Source: JBEKHI01 sp050012355
GTDB lineage: Bacteria > Actinomycetota > Actinomycetes > Streptosporangiales > Streptosporangiaceae
DNA length: 19,180 nucleotides
Reading direction: 5' to 3'
NCBI GenBank assembly: GCA_050012355.1
Contig: JBEKHI010000125.1
Location: forward strand, 1 to 19,180
In this document: positions 7,663 to 14,715 of the stretch, piece after piece
How positions within the stretch are numbered: position 1 is the stretch's first letter
Layout of the letters: every line of letters starts with the position of its first letter
Notes under the pieces: generated by a model
Database searches by the model: none
The model's input: only the letters and a program-made list of their open reading frames with translations
Told to the model about the DNA's origin: nothing
Position numbers and translations under genes: made by a program

Positions 7663-7911
7663 ATGCGATTTCCGCCGGACGCGTTGCAGATTGCATCAAT
7701 ACGGGGAGTAGGACTGGCCCTGCACGACGGCGGTGGTGGCGGTGGCGGCCACGACGGCGGCGGTCATGGTCATGGTGGCCACCATGGGCAAGGCGGCGGC
7801 TTTATCCCCACTGGCGCCGGTGGTGGGGGAGGCAAGGGCGGCTGGGTCAGGCTTGTCGTGGCCCTATCGCTGTGCGCAGTCCTAGCATATTTGGTGTACC
7901 AGATCCATTAA
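7663..7911 (+). CDS. small Gly/His-rich tail-anchored membrane protein, unknown function
   Basis: The 82-aa product starts with about 20 ordinary residues, then a glycine-rich stretch (21-60) containing six histidines, at 21, 30, 35, 37, 40 and 41. It ends in one hydrophobic segment (about 63-80, VRLVVALSLCAVLAYLVY) and a final His. This looks like a C-terminally anchored protein with a flexible, possibly metal-binding, soluble region. I chose ATG 7663 over the in-frame GTG at 7615 because the latter lies inside the E1 palindrome, and because the TATGGT box fits 7663. It is a single gene flanked by terminator hairpins on both sides, so it is its own transcription unit. I do not recognise a family. 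Simple-sequence coding could be an artefact, but the terminal membrane helix argues for a real gene. Confidence 0.55.
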   Translation: MRFPPDALQIASIRGVGLALHDGGGGGGGHDGGGHGHGGHHGQGGGFIPTGAGGGGGKGGWVRLVVALSLCAVLAYLVYQIH

Positions 7912-7945
7912 TCATTCATTCGCGCGGCAAGGCTGAAAACCGGCG

Positions 7946-8019
7946 CGCCCGCGACCCCGTCGATGGCCCGTCGCTGGGGCTATTCCGCTATCGATGGCCC
8001 ATCGCTGGGGTCGCGGGCG
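7946..8019. terminator. bidirectional hairpin terminator with duplicated repeat in its loop
   Basis: A perfect 13-bp stem (7946-7958 with 8007-8019, CGCCCGCGACCCC and its complement) closes a 48-nt loop. The loop and right arm contain two adjacent copies of a GATGGCCC(G/A)TCGCTGGGG unit (7962-7979 and 7993-8010). It sits between the ends of two convergent genes, 34 bp after the small membrane protein and 1 bp after the response regulator stop, so it can end both transcripts. Its right part shares 24 of 25 bases with 7422-7446 in the upstream terminator. Confidence 0.65.
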
Positions 8020-8020
8020 G

Positions 8021-8626
8021 TTAGAGCCAGCCGCGTTCGTCGGCGATCCGGACGGCTTCGGTCCGGTTGCGGGCGCCTGCTTTGGCGATCGCGGCGGACA
8101 GGTAGTTGCGGATGGTGCCTTCAGACAGGCAGAGGGCTCGGGCGATGTCGGCGATGGTCCCGCCCTGCCGCGCGGCGACCAGCACGTCGCGTTCCCTGGC
8201 CGTCAGCGGGGACACGCCGCTGGCGAGCGTGGCGGCGGCCAGCACCGGGTCCACGACGCGTTCCCCGGCCACCACCCGGCGGATCGCGTCGGCCAGATGC
8301 TCGGGCGGCGCGTCCTTGACGACGAACCCGTAGGCACCAGATTCCATCGCCCGCCGCAGGTAACCGGGGCGGCCAAACGTAGTGAGAATCAGCGACCGGC
8401 ACGACGGGACCTCCTGGGCGAGCATCCCGGCGGCGGCGATGCCGTCGATTCCCGGCATCTCGATGTCGAGCAACGCGACATCCGGCCGGTGCTCCCGCGC
8501 CGCGGCGGCCACCTCGTCACCGCGACCCACGGAGGCGACGACCGAGAAGTCTTCTTGCAGCTCAAGCAGCACGCCGAGCGCCCGGCGGATGAGCTCCTGA
8601 TCGTCGGCGACCAGCAGACGGATCAT
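8021..8626 (-). CDS. NarL/LuxR-type response regulator
   Basis: The 201-aa protein has a receiver domain with acidic pair Asp8-Asp9, phospho-acceptor Asp54 in LLDIEMPG, Thr82 and Lys104 in FVVKDAPP. A C-terminal LuxR/GerE helix-turn-helix (about 138-197) includes LTARERDVL and LSEGTIRNYLSAAIAKAGARNR. The start at 8626 forms an ATGA overlap with the kinase stop. The frame remains open further upstream, but those residues fall inside the kinase and are not receiver-like. Phosphorylated by the neighbouring DesK-type kinase, it probably controls the ABC exporter of the same operon. This arrangement is common for antibiotic-, lipid- or envelope-stress-responsive ABC-2 exporters in Gram-positive bacteria. 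Confidence 0.93.
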   Translation of the reverse strand: MIRLLVADDQELIRRALGVLLELQEDFSVVASVGRGDEVAAAAREHRPDVALLDIEMPGIDGIAAAGMLAQEVPSCRSLILTTFGRPGYLRRAMESGAYGFVVKDAPPEHLADAIRRVVAGERVVDPVLAAATLASGVSPLTARERDVLVAARQGGTIADIARALCLSEGTIRNYLSAAIAKAGARNRTEAVRIADERGWL

Positions 8627-9717
8627 GAAACGTCCCCCATCGACACCCGCAGCCGCCACCCGGCCGGCCGCAGCGGTCCGGCGTCGAAGGCACCGCCGGC
8701 CTCGGTGACGCGTTCACGCAGGCCGGTCAGCCCGTTACCAGAAGCAGCGGGCCCGCCCGCGCCATCGTCGGTGATCTCAACGCAGGACCGGGACAGCTGC
8801 ACGGCACAGGAACTAGCGCGGGCGTGCCGGACCACGTTGGTCAGTCCTTCTCGCACCACCCAGCCGAACAGCTCCTGATGCTCGGCAGCGACGACGTCAA
8901 CGGCGGTCGGCAGGTCGACTGCGATGCCGGCGGCCCGCAGCAGCTCCCGGCCGGTGGCCAGTTCCCCGGCCAGCGTCACCTCGCGGTAGCCGGTCACGGC
9001 GGTGCGGACGTCAGCGAGCGTCTGCCGGGCGAGGGTCTCTACCTCGGCGATCTCCGCGAGGGCCTGTTCCTTGTCGACCGCGCCGAGTCGGGACGCGAGC
9101 CCGGCCTTCACGGTGATCGTCGTCAGCGAGTGACCGAGCACATCGTGCAGGTCCCTGGCGATCCTGAACCGCTCGTTCTCCGCCGCCAGGCGCGCCAGCT
9201 CCGCTTGGGTCTTGGCCAGTTCGTGCTGGCTATTTATCGCCCGTAGCGTGCTATAGGTCAGCAGCGCCCCGATGGGGATAGCGATCGGGGTCACGTAGCC
9301 AAACGAGGTGCCGATGCTGGTATGCCAAGACGGAATCATCACCGGGACCAGCAGCGTCGCCAGCGCCAGCACCACCACGACCGGGGCCGCGCGCGCCTCG
9401 AGGCGCGCGACCGTCATGATCGTTATGAACACGGCCATGACGAAAGCCTGGCCATGAGCGAACGGCAACTCCGCTACTAGCAGCGCGACCATGAGCCCAT
9501 AGAAGACCCAGAATGGCCGGGCGGTGGGAAGAACCGCGGGCAAGATAAGCCAGCTGACCGCGAAAAGGCCAAGGATGACGAGCCCGTATACCTCGCCCGC
9601 TCCGTGCGAGTAATGCCGTATCGCGCCGGCCACGTACAGCAGGTACACGAGAATGGCGGCCCGGGAAATGAGCACCCCGGGCCGCTGGATTGTCAGCTGG
9701 GCAGGGTCAGCTGCCAC
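8623..9717 (-). CDS. DesK/NarX-type sensor histidine kinase (HisKA_3)
   Basis: From GTG 9717 the protein has 364 aa. Several hydrophobic segments fill about residues 14-155, giving roughly five or six membrane helices, with no large extracytoplasmic domain. A short coiled-coil linker (160-182) follows, then the HisKA_3 phospho-acceptor in RIARDLHDVLGHSL with His191. The HATPase domain has an N-box REGLTNVVRHA (Asn294), DDGAGG (317-322) and GNGLTGLRERV. I placed the start at 9717 because it overlaps the upstream gene by 11 bp and lies just before the first membrane helix. The frame is open to 9981, but that part is antisense-like. The kinase probably senses a membrane signal and passes phosphate to the response regulator encoded next. 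Confidence 0.9.
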   Translation of the reverse strand: MAADPAQLTIQRPGVLISRAAILVYLLYVAGAIRHYSHGAGEVYGLVILGLFAVSWLILPAVLPTARPFWVFYGLMVALLVAELPFAHGQAFVMAVFITIMTVARLEARAAPVVVVLALATLLVPVMIPSWHTSIGTSFGYVTPIAIPIGALLTYSTLRAINSQHELAKTQAELARLAAENERFRIARDLHDVLGHSLTTITVKAGLASRLGAVDKEQALAEIAEVETLARQTLADVRTAVTGYREVTLAGELATGRELLRAAGIAVDLPTAVDVVAAEHQELFGWVVREGLTNVVRHARASSCAVQLSRSCVEITDDGAGGPAASGNGLTGLRERVTEAGGAFDAGPLRPAGWRLRVSMGDVS

Positions 9718-10009
9718 CGAACGCCTCGGTGACTTCCGCGTATGCGCGCTGCCGGAGCTTGCCGGTGATTCGCATCTCGGTGGTCCTCCCTTGCTCCTCG
9801 AAGGTAAACGTAACCTGCTCGCCGCTGAGGACGCGGACCAGCCAGACGGTGGGTAGACCGATGAACTTCGGCCGGTACTTGACCGTGTTACCTTCGACGC
9901 GCTCGGTGAAACCGGACGAACGGAGCCGATGACCGACGCCGTCGAGGATCCGGGTCCGGGCGCCGTCTTCTGGCTGGTCAACGGTCACTGCTAGATCGAT
10001 GGTCTTCAT
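9707..10009 (-). CDS. 100-aa protein of unknown function within ABC/two-component operon
   Basis: This is a small soluble protein of 100 aa with no signal peptide or membrane helix. It has alternating charged and hydrophobic residues consistent with an alpha/beta fold, for example VEGNTVKYRPKFIGLP, EQVTFTFEEQG and TTEMRITGKLRQ. The strand-rich layout recalls polyketide-cyclase or SRPBCC-like or DUF-type small proteins, but I cannot assign a family. The coding call is strong: AAGGAG at 10015-10020 lies 5 nt upstream and overlaps the permease stop codon, and the 3' end overlaps the kinase start by 11 bp. Its position between exporter and kinase suggests a role in sensing or adjusting exporter activity. 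This is inference. Confidence 0.82.
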   Translation of the reverse strand: MKTIDLAVTVDQPEDGARTRILDGVGHRLRSSGFTERVEGNTVKYRPKFIGLPTVWLVRVLSGEQVTFTFEEQGRTTEMRITGKLRQRAYAEVTEAFGGS

Positions 10010-10014
10010 TATGG

Positions 10015-10020
10015 CTCCTT
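10015..10020 (-). promoter_or_regulatory. strong ribosome binding site overlapping permease stop
   Basis: On the minus strand TAAGGAG fuses the permease stop codon with a consensus Shine-Dalgarno sequence, followed by CCATA and the ATG at 10009. Terminating ribosomes would be handed on to the small gene, which supports both gene ends. Confidence 0.7.
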
Positions 10021-10750
10021 AGGCCGATATTGAGCGAGACGTGTCACGCCGGTAGACGAAGACGGCGAGCGGGATGAGGACGGCGGTCCAGACAGCGATC
10101 ACGATCCACGCCTCCGCGGGCCAGTCCCGGCCGCCGAGTGCGGTCCTCCCGGCTTGGACGAGCCAGTACGAGGGAAGGCCCTTGATGATGTCGAACATGA
10201 CCCCTGATTTCGCGATCTGGAACCCGTAGACGCCGCCAAGCAGGGAAAACAGGGTCACGATGCCGCCGATGGCGACGGTGCTTGAATCGGGGCGGAGCAG
10301 GTGCCCGAGCAGGACGCCGAGCGCGGCGAAGGGGATGAGGCCGACGAGCAGCAGCCCGATCACCGTTCCCCACTCCGTGCCCGACAGCCGCACCCCGTAC
10401 GCGGTCCCGGCCAGGGCCAGCAGTGCCATCGTCAGGATCGCCCGAACGTAACCGTTGAGCACCTTCGCACCGAAGTACCTGCGCACGGGCAGCGGCGTGA
10501 TCCGCATCTGCCGTGTCCACCCGGTCGACCGTTCGGTGGCGATCACCGCCCCGCTCGATATGACCGCGGCCATTATCCCAAGCGTTGTCATGGCGACCAT
10601 GAAGTAGACGGGGAACGGGATGCCGTCGAAGTCCACGTGCCGGTTCGCTCCTGCGATCGAGAAGTAGAGCACGAGCGGGAACGCGAGGGACAGGAAGAGG
10701 AACCGCCAGTTGCGGAAGCTCCTGAGCAGTTCGTATCTGAGGTAAGTCAT
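10019..10750 (-). CDS. ABC-2 type transporter permease
   Basis: The 243-aa protein has a cytoplasmic N-terminus (MTYLRYELLRSFRNWR) and about six hydrophobic segments. They include LFLSLAFPLVLYFSIAG, a paired segment around FMVAMTTLGIMAAVISSGAVIA, helices near 115-160 and 165-190, and a last one at WIVIAVWTAVLIPLAVFVY. ATERSTGWTRQMRITPLPV after the second helix is the conserved cytoplasmic loop of ABC-2 exporters. It forms the membrane part of an exporter with the ATPase encoded just before it, with which it shares an ATGA overlap. Family members move drugs, lipids or peptides outward; the substrate cannot be read from sequence. Confidence 0.92.
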   Translation of the reverse strand: MTYLRYELLRSFRNWRFLFLSLAFPLVLYFSIAGANRHVDFDGIPFPVYFMVAMTTLGIMAAVISSGAVIATERSTGWTRQMRITPLPVRRYFGAKVLNGYVRAILTMALLALAGTAYGVRLSGTEWGTVIGLLLVGLIPFAALGVLLGHLLRPDSSTVAIGGIVTLFSLLGGVYGFQIAKSGVMFDIIKGLPSYWLVQAGRTALGGRDWPAEAWIVIAVWTAVLIPLAVFVYRRDTSRSISA

Positions 10751-11670
10751 TTGAGGAGTCCTTCGGTCGCGTCGTCGCCGGTGAGCGCGAGGAAGGCCTC
10801 TTCGATCCCCGCGCCGAGCACTTCGATGTCGTGGGCTGCGGGGAACTGGCGCAGCAGCGCGCGCAGCGCCGCGTCCGAGTCAGCGCAAGCCAGCGCTACC
10901 GCGTCGCCCCGCAGGTCGGCGTTCGTCACGCCCGGCAGCACGGCGAGCCGGGCCAGGTCAGCGCCGGGCAGCGTCGCGCGGATCGTCCGGCCGCTGACCT
11001 TGGCCTTGATCTCGGTCGCCGGGCCGTCCGCCACGATCCGGCCACGGGCGAGCAGCGCGATCCGGTCCGCGTAGGCATCGGCCTCTTCGAGGTAGTGGGT
11101 GGCGAAGACGACCGTCTTGCCCTCGGCCGCGACCGTCCGCATCGCGGCCCAGAACTCGCGCCTGCCCTCGACGTCGATAGCCGCGGTCGGCTCGTCGAGC
11201 AGCAGCAGGTCGGAGTTGGCGACCAGCGCGATGGCGAAGCGGACTCGCTGCGTCTGACCGCCGGACAGATTGTTGGTCCGCTGGCCGGCGAATGCGGCTG
11301 CCCCGGTGAGCCGCAGTACGTCGTCCACCGGCAGTGGCCGCGGGTAGACCGAGGCCACCATGGTGACGACCTCGCGGACGGTCAGGTACTCGATCAGCGC
11401 CCCGGTCTGAAGCATGCCGCCGACCCGGCCGGCCGCGACCGCCGCCGAAGGCGACATGCCGAACAGCGACACGCTGCCAGAATCGGGCCTGGTGAGGCCG
11501 AGCACCATATCGATCGTCGTCGTCTTGCCCGCGCCGTTCGGCCCGAGAAGAGCCACGGTTTCACCGGGCGCGATGGTCAGGTCGATGCCGCGGACGGCTC
11601 GGACCTGACCGTAAGATTTAGTAAGGCGGGAGAGGACTACCCCCGCGCCGTGATTGTTGCTAGAAACCAT
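10747..11670 (-). CDS. ABC transporter ATP-binding protein (ABC-2 exporter ATPase)
   Basis: The 307-aa protein has Walker A GPNGAGKT (43-50), a Q-loop near GGMLQTG (84-90), signature LSGGQ (135-139), Walker B LLLLDEP (155-161) and the H-loop His192 in ATHYLEEAD. A C-terminal domain of about 90 residues follows, as in DrrA-type drug-export ATPases. It powers the permease encoded downstream. It is the first gene of a five-gene minus-strand operon; the promoter must lie in 11671-11900, where I see no convincing -35/-10 pair. No strong ribosome site precedes the ATG at 11670. Confidence 0.93.
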   Translation of the reverse strand: MVSSNNHGAGVVLSRLTKSYGQVRAVRGIDLTIAPGETVALLGPNGAGKTTTIDMVLGLTRPDSGSVSLFGMSPSAAVAAGRVGGMLQTGALIEYLTVREVVTMVASVYPRPLPVDDVLRLTGAAAFAGQRTNNLSGGQTQRVRFAIALVANSDLLLLDEPTAAIDVEGRREFWAAMRTVAAEGKTVVFATHYLEEADAYADRIALLARGRIVADGPATEIKAKVSGRTIRATLPGADLARLAVLPGVTNADLRGDAVALACADSDAALRALLRQFPAAHDIEVLGAGIEEAFLALTGDDATEGLLK

Positions 11671-11774
11671 GACACCAGGGTCGCGCCAGCGCCCCGCCCG
11701 CCTGTAGTGCCGCTAGCCACGAGTTCCGGATGACAGATCCCCGGTTCGCCCGTGACAAATGTCAGATTGCCTGT

Positions 11775-11807
11775 TCGTGGTCGGTGCCGCATTACCCAGG
11801 CTCTTGG
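11775..11807 (+). repeat. palindrome-family half element E2
   Basis: These 33 bases match 7575-7607 of E1 at 27 positions, and all six differences are transitions. The match covers the left arm, the ACCCAG junction and the CTCTT loop motif. The expected right arm is not found in the following 60 bp, so this is a half or decayed copy. Confidence 0.65.
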
Positions 11808-11908
11808 ACGCGTCGTGGATTTAGTTGTGTCGTCGGGGCCGAGCGATTTGATGCGGTATCACCCGGTTGCGCCGTCCCCGCCGACGCCCCTGTGTTCGAG
11901 GTGATCAT

Positions 11909-11958
11909 GGTGAGTGCTGCACTACCCAGGCAAGAGTGCGGGTATTGCAGCACTCACC
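11909..11958. repeat. palindromic element E3 (19-bp arms, 12-nt loop)
   Basis: Arms 11909-11927 and 11940-11958 are inverted copies with one mismatch, around the 12-nt loop AGGCAAGAGTGC. The core GTGCTGCAC(C/T)ACCC is the same as in E1, the loop length is identical, and the CTCTT loop motif is present in the opposite orientation (AAGAG). E3 is therefore a member of the same family in inverted orientation. Confidence 0.75.
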
Positions 11959-12185
11959 AGGAACGCCCGGCGCGATAGCGGGGTGATATGACGCGGATGC
12001 CCGGTTCGCTACCCCATCCCGGGCCTCACGGCGCGCAGCAAACCACGATCGGGACCTGCCGCGCCCCGCGGGTTGTCACATAGGCCATTCCGCTTTCGTG
12101 GCACTTCTGAATACATACGTCGCTAGTGCGGACGCCGAATGCCAGATTGTCTTGTCTGGTACGACGCGGCCGGCGACCGGCCCGT

Positions 12186-12293
12186 GACGCGTGGCGCCTG
12201 GCGGTCGCGATTCTCGACGAACTGCGTCACCCGGACGCCCGCGGGATCCGGTCCAAGCTGGACCGCCTCGCGATGCCCGCCCCTTGCCAGTGA
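12186..12293 (+). pseudogene. possible C-terminal remnant of a TPR-type regulator
   Basis: This frame reads DAWRLAVAILDELRHPDA followed by RGIRSKLDRL and a stop after 35 residues. The pattern of AW, AL-like, ILDEL, HPDA and RxKL is like the tail of tetratricopeptide-containing actinobacterial regulators, whose last repeat often ends this way. No start or upstream domain exists in the same frame. A neighbouring frame just upstream (from 12139) reads MPDCLVWYDAAGDRPVTR and could be shifted sequence from the same gene. The identification rests on pattern memory only. Confidence 0.3.
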
Positions 12294-12302
12294 CGCGGCG
12301 TC

Positions 12303-12611
12303 TCATGGTGAGAGTTCTTCCAGGCGCTGGTTGTTGATCAGCTGGATCCCGATGCCGAAGCCGGCGAAGAACGTCCCGGTGAACGCGGCGAACCCGGACC
12401 AGTCGAAGTAACCGGTCGATTTCTCGTGGAACAGCCCGGACTTGATCAAGCCGAGGGAGATGTACCCGGCGATGAAAAGCTCGTAGAACTCGAACCACCC
12501 GCCGAGGGCGATCCTCGCGATCAGGCTGGCTAGGTACCGGCAGCCAGGTAGCCGGTCCATCCGGGCCGATATGGCTAGCGCCTCGGGGGTGGTGCTCGCG
12601 GTAGACGTCAT
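12303..12611 (-). pseudogene. MFS transporter remnant with internal deletion
   Basis: The frame encodes 102 aa starting at ATG 12611, which overlaps the preceding stop (ATGA). Residues 1-85 look like the start of a metabolite:H+ MFS transporter: a polar leader, TM1 in RIALGGWFEFYELFIAGY, then SGFAAFTGTFFAG as TM2. It then jumps to FGIGIQLINNQRLEELSP, which resembles the end of TM4 and the following loop of the same family, so TM3 and its neighbourhood are missing. A stop follows at once, and the remaining eight or so helices are absent. An intact MFS protein has about 430-460 aa. I read it as a broken uptake gene at the end of the PrpD operon. Confidence 0.6.
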
Positions 12612-13360
12612 TGTCTGCTCCGAAGAATCCAGGTCCGGCTCAGGTCCGCCGCGGCGTCTTGCGCCTCGGCCCGCGGAGCGAGCAGCGCGGTGAATCCGCG
12701 TCGGCCCTCGATGCTCGCGGTGGCGGCGGTGAAGCCAGCTGCTGCGAGGTAGGCAGCCTGGACCGCGTCGGCAGCGGCCTTTCCGCACTGCAGCGCCCCG
12801 ATTGGTTCGGCGGCTAGACAGGCGAAGCCGGCCGCCTGGGTGGCCGCGATGCCGAGTGCGTGCGCGGTCGCGGCGGTCGGCAGCCCGAGCAGGCGTCCCG
12901 CTGTCGCCGCCCCGCCGAGCCGCCCGATGGTGGCGACCCGGTCAAAGGCGCCCAATGATCCAGCCAGCGCGGCGTCCAGCCGCTCAGCGATCTCCAAGCC
13001 GATCGCCACCGCGTCCGCGACCGCGTCAAGTCGCGCTCCGCGTTCCGCTCCGGCGGCGAGCCCCGCGGGCACCACTACCGCCGCGTAACCTGTCGCGCCA
13101 ATGCCGCTCGCCGCCGCGCCGATGAGCAACGCCGCCCACGGCGCCGAGTAACGCTGCGAACGCCCGGGAACCCCTGCTTCCGGCGGCGTGCCGAGGTCAT
13201 CGGCCACCTTGGCGATCGCGGCGACCGCGGGGTGGTCCGCGCGGCCGGCCGCGGCGGCGGTCACGGCCGCCATGGCACGCGCGGCCAGCGCGCGCACATC
13301 GCCGGGAACGGCGGTCGCCCCAGCGGCGAACCGGGCGAACTGCTGAGTCAGGTCAGTCAC
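12608..13360 (-). CDS. short MmgE/PrpD-family protein lacking catalytic motifs
   Basis: The 250-aa product matches the helical N-terminal domain of MmgE/PrpD proteins, clearest in GIAATQAAGF (about 170-179), GALQCGKAAADAVQAAYLAAAGFT (about 188-211) and IEGRRGF (217-223). The alignment with its full-length neighbour shows that DDFDDTH is replaced by a segment around GATGYAAVV, and the GWHITGT motif by GAFDRVATIG, so the expected Asp and both His are missing. Lys194 is retained. The C-terminal small domain is absent. The start is GTG at 13360 with AGGAG 5 nt upstream, and it overlaps the previous gene by 8 bp. It may be a non-catalytic partner subunit of the adjacent enzyme; a degenerate gene is the alternative. 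Confidence 0.75.
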   Translation of the reverse strand: MTDLTQQFARFAAGATAVPGDVRALAARAMAAVTAAAAGRADHPAVAAIAKVADDLGTPPEAGVPGRSQRYSAPWAALLIGAAASGIGATGYAAVVVPAGLAAGAERGARLDAVADAVAIGLEIAERLDAALAGSLGAFDRVATIGRLGGAATAGRLLGLPTAATAHALGIAATQAAGFACLAAEPIGALQCGKAAADAVQAAYLAAAGFTAATASIEGRRGFTALLAPRAEAQDAAADLSRTWILRSRQ

Positions 13361-14708
13361 TTGTGCTCCTCTGCGTTTCTGCGTTGCCGGGTGTCATCGC
13401 GGTGATCAGCGCGTCGAGCGAAGGACCATCGAGCGTGGTGGCGGCGATGATGTCGTCGGTGCGGCCGGGTAGCACCGGCTCGATCAGTGAGCGGGCCTTC
13501 GCCGCGAGTTCATCGTCGCTGAGCGGCCTGGCGAGGCTTCCGCGTGCGTGTGCCACGTGCTCGGTTTCCGTCGCGCCGTCGGCGAAGCGGATCTCCACCG
13601 AGGCCTCGTCGCGGGCAAGGTCCTGGCGCGGAGCGAACCGGATCAGGCTGCGCAGCCGGCGAATGTCCTCGGCGCGGACCCTCGCGTCGCTGAACTGCCG
13701 TAGTGTCAGCTCGCCGTCCAGCAGTCCAGCGGTTATGGTGTGCGCGGCGCTGAACCGAGCCTGCAGCCCGTCGGCTGGCTGTAGCCGGCCCATCAGTTCC
13801 ACGACCAGCGGATGGCAGTGCGCAACGATCTCGGTAACGTCGCCCGCCCCGCGCAACCGCGGAGACAGAGCGATCGCGGCGTCGATCAGCGGGTGGCTGA
13901 CGATGCCGCACGGATAGGGTTTGAACGTGTTCTTCTCGAGTTCCCACTCGGTGCCGAGGCCGATGAGCAGCCGGTCGGCGTGAGCTTGCGGGGTGAACGC
14001 CGCGAAGTAGCCGCCAGGCCGCTCCAGGATCTGCTCAGGTCCAGGGAAGCCCCGCTCGGCGAGCAACGCGGCGAACAGGCCATTGGCCGCCGCCTGACCA
14101 GGATGGAAGGGTTTGGTCATCGACCCGAGCGCTTCGCGATGCCCGAGGGTCTCAGTGGCCGCGATGCCGAACGCCGCGCGCATGCCAGCCTCGTCCAGCC
14201 CGAGCACGATCGCCGCCGCGACCGCCGCGCCCAGCACTCCGCTCGTCCCGGTGATGTGCCAGCCCGCGTCGTAGTGGCCGGGGCTGATCGCGTTGCCGAC
14301 TCGGAGTTGTGCCTCGCAGCCAACCGCGAACGCCCGCAGGACGGTCTCCCCGTCCATCCGGTTCGCGATGCCGAGCGGCAGGACCGCCGCCATGGTGGCC
14401 GCCCCGGGATGGATGACCGTCTCCAGGTGGGTGTCGTCGAAGTCGTCGACGTGCGCGGCGATCCCGCTGGCCAGCGCGGCGCCGGTGAGATCAAGCCATT
14501 CGGTACGACCAGGTACCGGCGCGACCGGTTTCCCGCCGTGGGCGATCGCGTAGCCGACGGCGATGTCCACCGCTTCGGTCCGGCTCGCGCCGATCGCGGT
14601 GGCGACGACGTTCAGCAGCGTGCGATGCGCCGCGGTCCGGACGGGGTGCGACAGCGGCTTGGTGGCCAGTTCGGTAAGCGTGGCACAGAAGTCGGAAGTG
14701 AGGGACAT
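13353..14708 (-). CDS. MmgE/PrpD family protein (2-methylcitrate dehydratase/aconitate decarboxylase-like)
   Basis: The 451-aa product is full length for the family. It keeps the motifs that form the active site in characterised members such as cis-aconitate decarboxylase: DDFDDTH (88-94), His100-Pro101, GWHITGT with His151, Lys199 in MTKPFHPG, and Lys263 in KPYPCG with His272 nearby. Family reactions are dehydration or decarboxylation of citrate-like tricarboxylic acids, and many members are isomerases or dehydratases of unknown substrate. It is cytoplasmic and homodimeric in known cases. It follows LysR after 57 bp and is coupled to the short PrpD paralogue. The exact reaction cannot be decided here. 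Confidence 0.9.
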   Translation of the reverse strand: MSLTSDFCATLTELATKPLSHPVRTAAHRTLLNVVATAIGASRTEAVDIAVGYAIAHGGKPVAPVPGRTEWLDLTGAALASGIAAHVDDFDDTHLETVIHPGAATMAAVLPLGIANRMDGETVLRAFAVGCEAQLRVGNAISPGHYDAGWHITGTSGVLGAAVAAAIVLGLDEAGMRAAFGIAATETLGHREALGSMTKPFHPGQAAANGLFAALLAERGFPGPEQILERPGGYFAAFTPQAHADRLLIGLGTEWELEKNTFKPYPCGIVSHPLIDAAIALSPRLRGAGDVTEIVAHCHPLVVELMGRLQPADGLQARFSAAHTITAGLLDGELTLRQFSDARVRAEDIRRLRSLIRFAPRQDLARDEASVEIRFADGATETEHVAHARGSLARPLSDDELAAKARSLIEPVLPGRTDDIIAATTLDGPSLDALITAMTPGNAETQRSTSD

Positions 14709-14715
14709 GCCTGGA

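Larger units (their letters stand above)
11671..12185. other. gene-free interval upstream of the ABC/two-component operon
   Basis: About 515 bp show no ORF with believable composition. The interval holds the E2 half-palindrome (11775-11807), the complete palindrome E3 (11909-11958), and a short dyad TGACAAATGTCA at 11753-11764, about 85-95 bp upstream of the ABC ATPase start, which could be an operator. The rest (11959-12185) contains nothing I recognise. The interval borders two gene remnants, so it may be a decayed or rearranged junction. Confidence 0.5.

Noticed and set aside
7994..8878. 294-aa plus-strand frame over the response regulator
   Set aside because: Antisense to a receiver/LuxR protein with all key residues; starts inside the terminator hairpin.
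11730..11978. 82-aa open frame on the plus strand
   Set aside because: It runs straight through the E2 and E3 repeats and has no ribosome site or coherent composition.
12076..12498. 140-aa minus-strand frame
   Set aside because: Out-of-frame reading of the MFS remnant with an Arg-rich composition.
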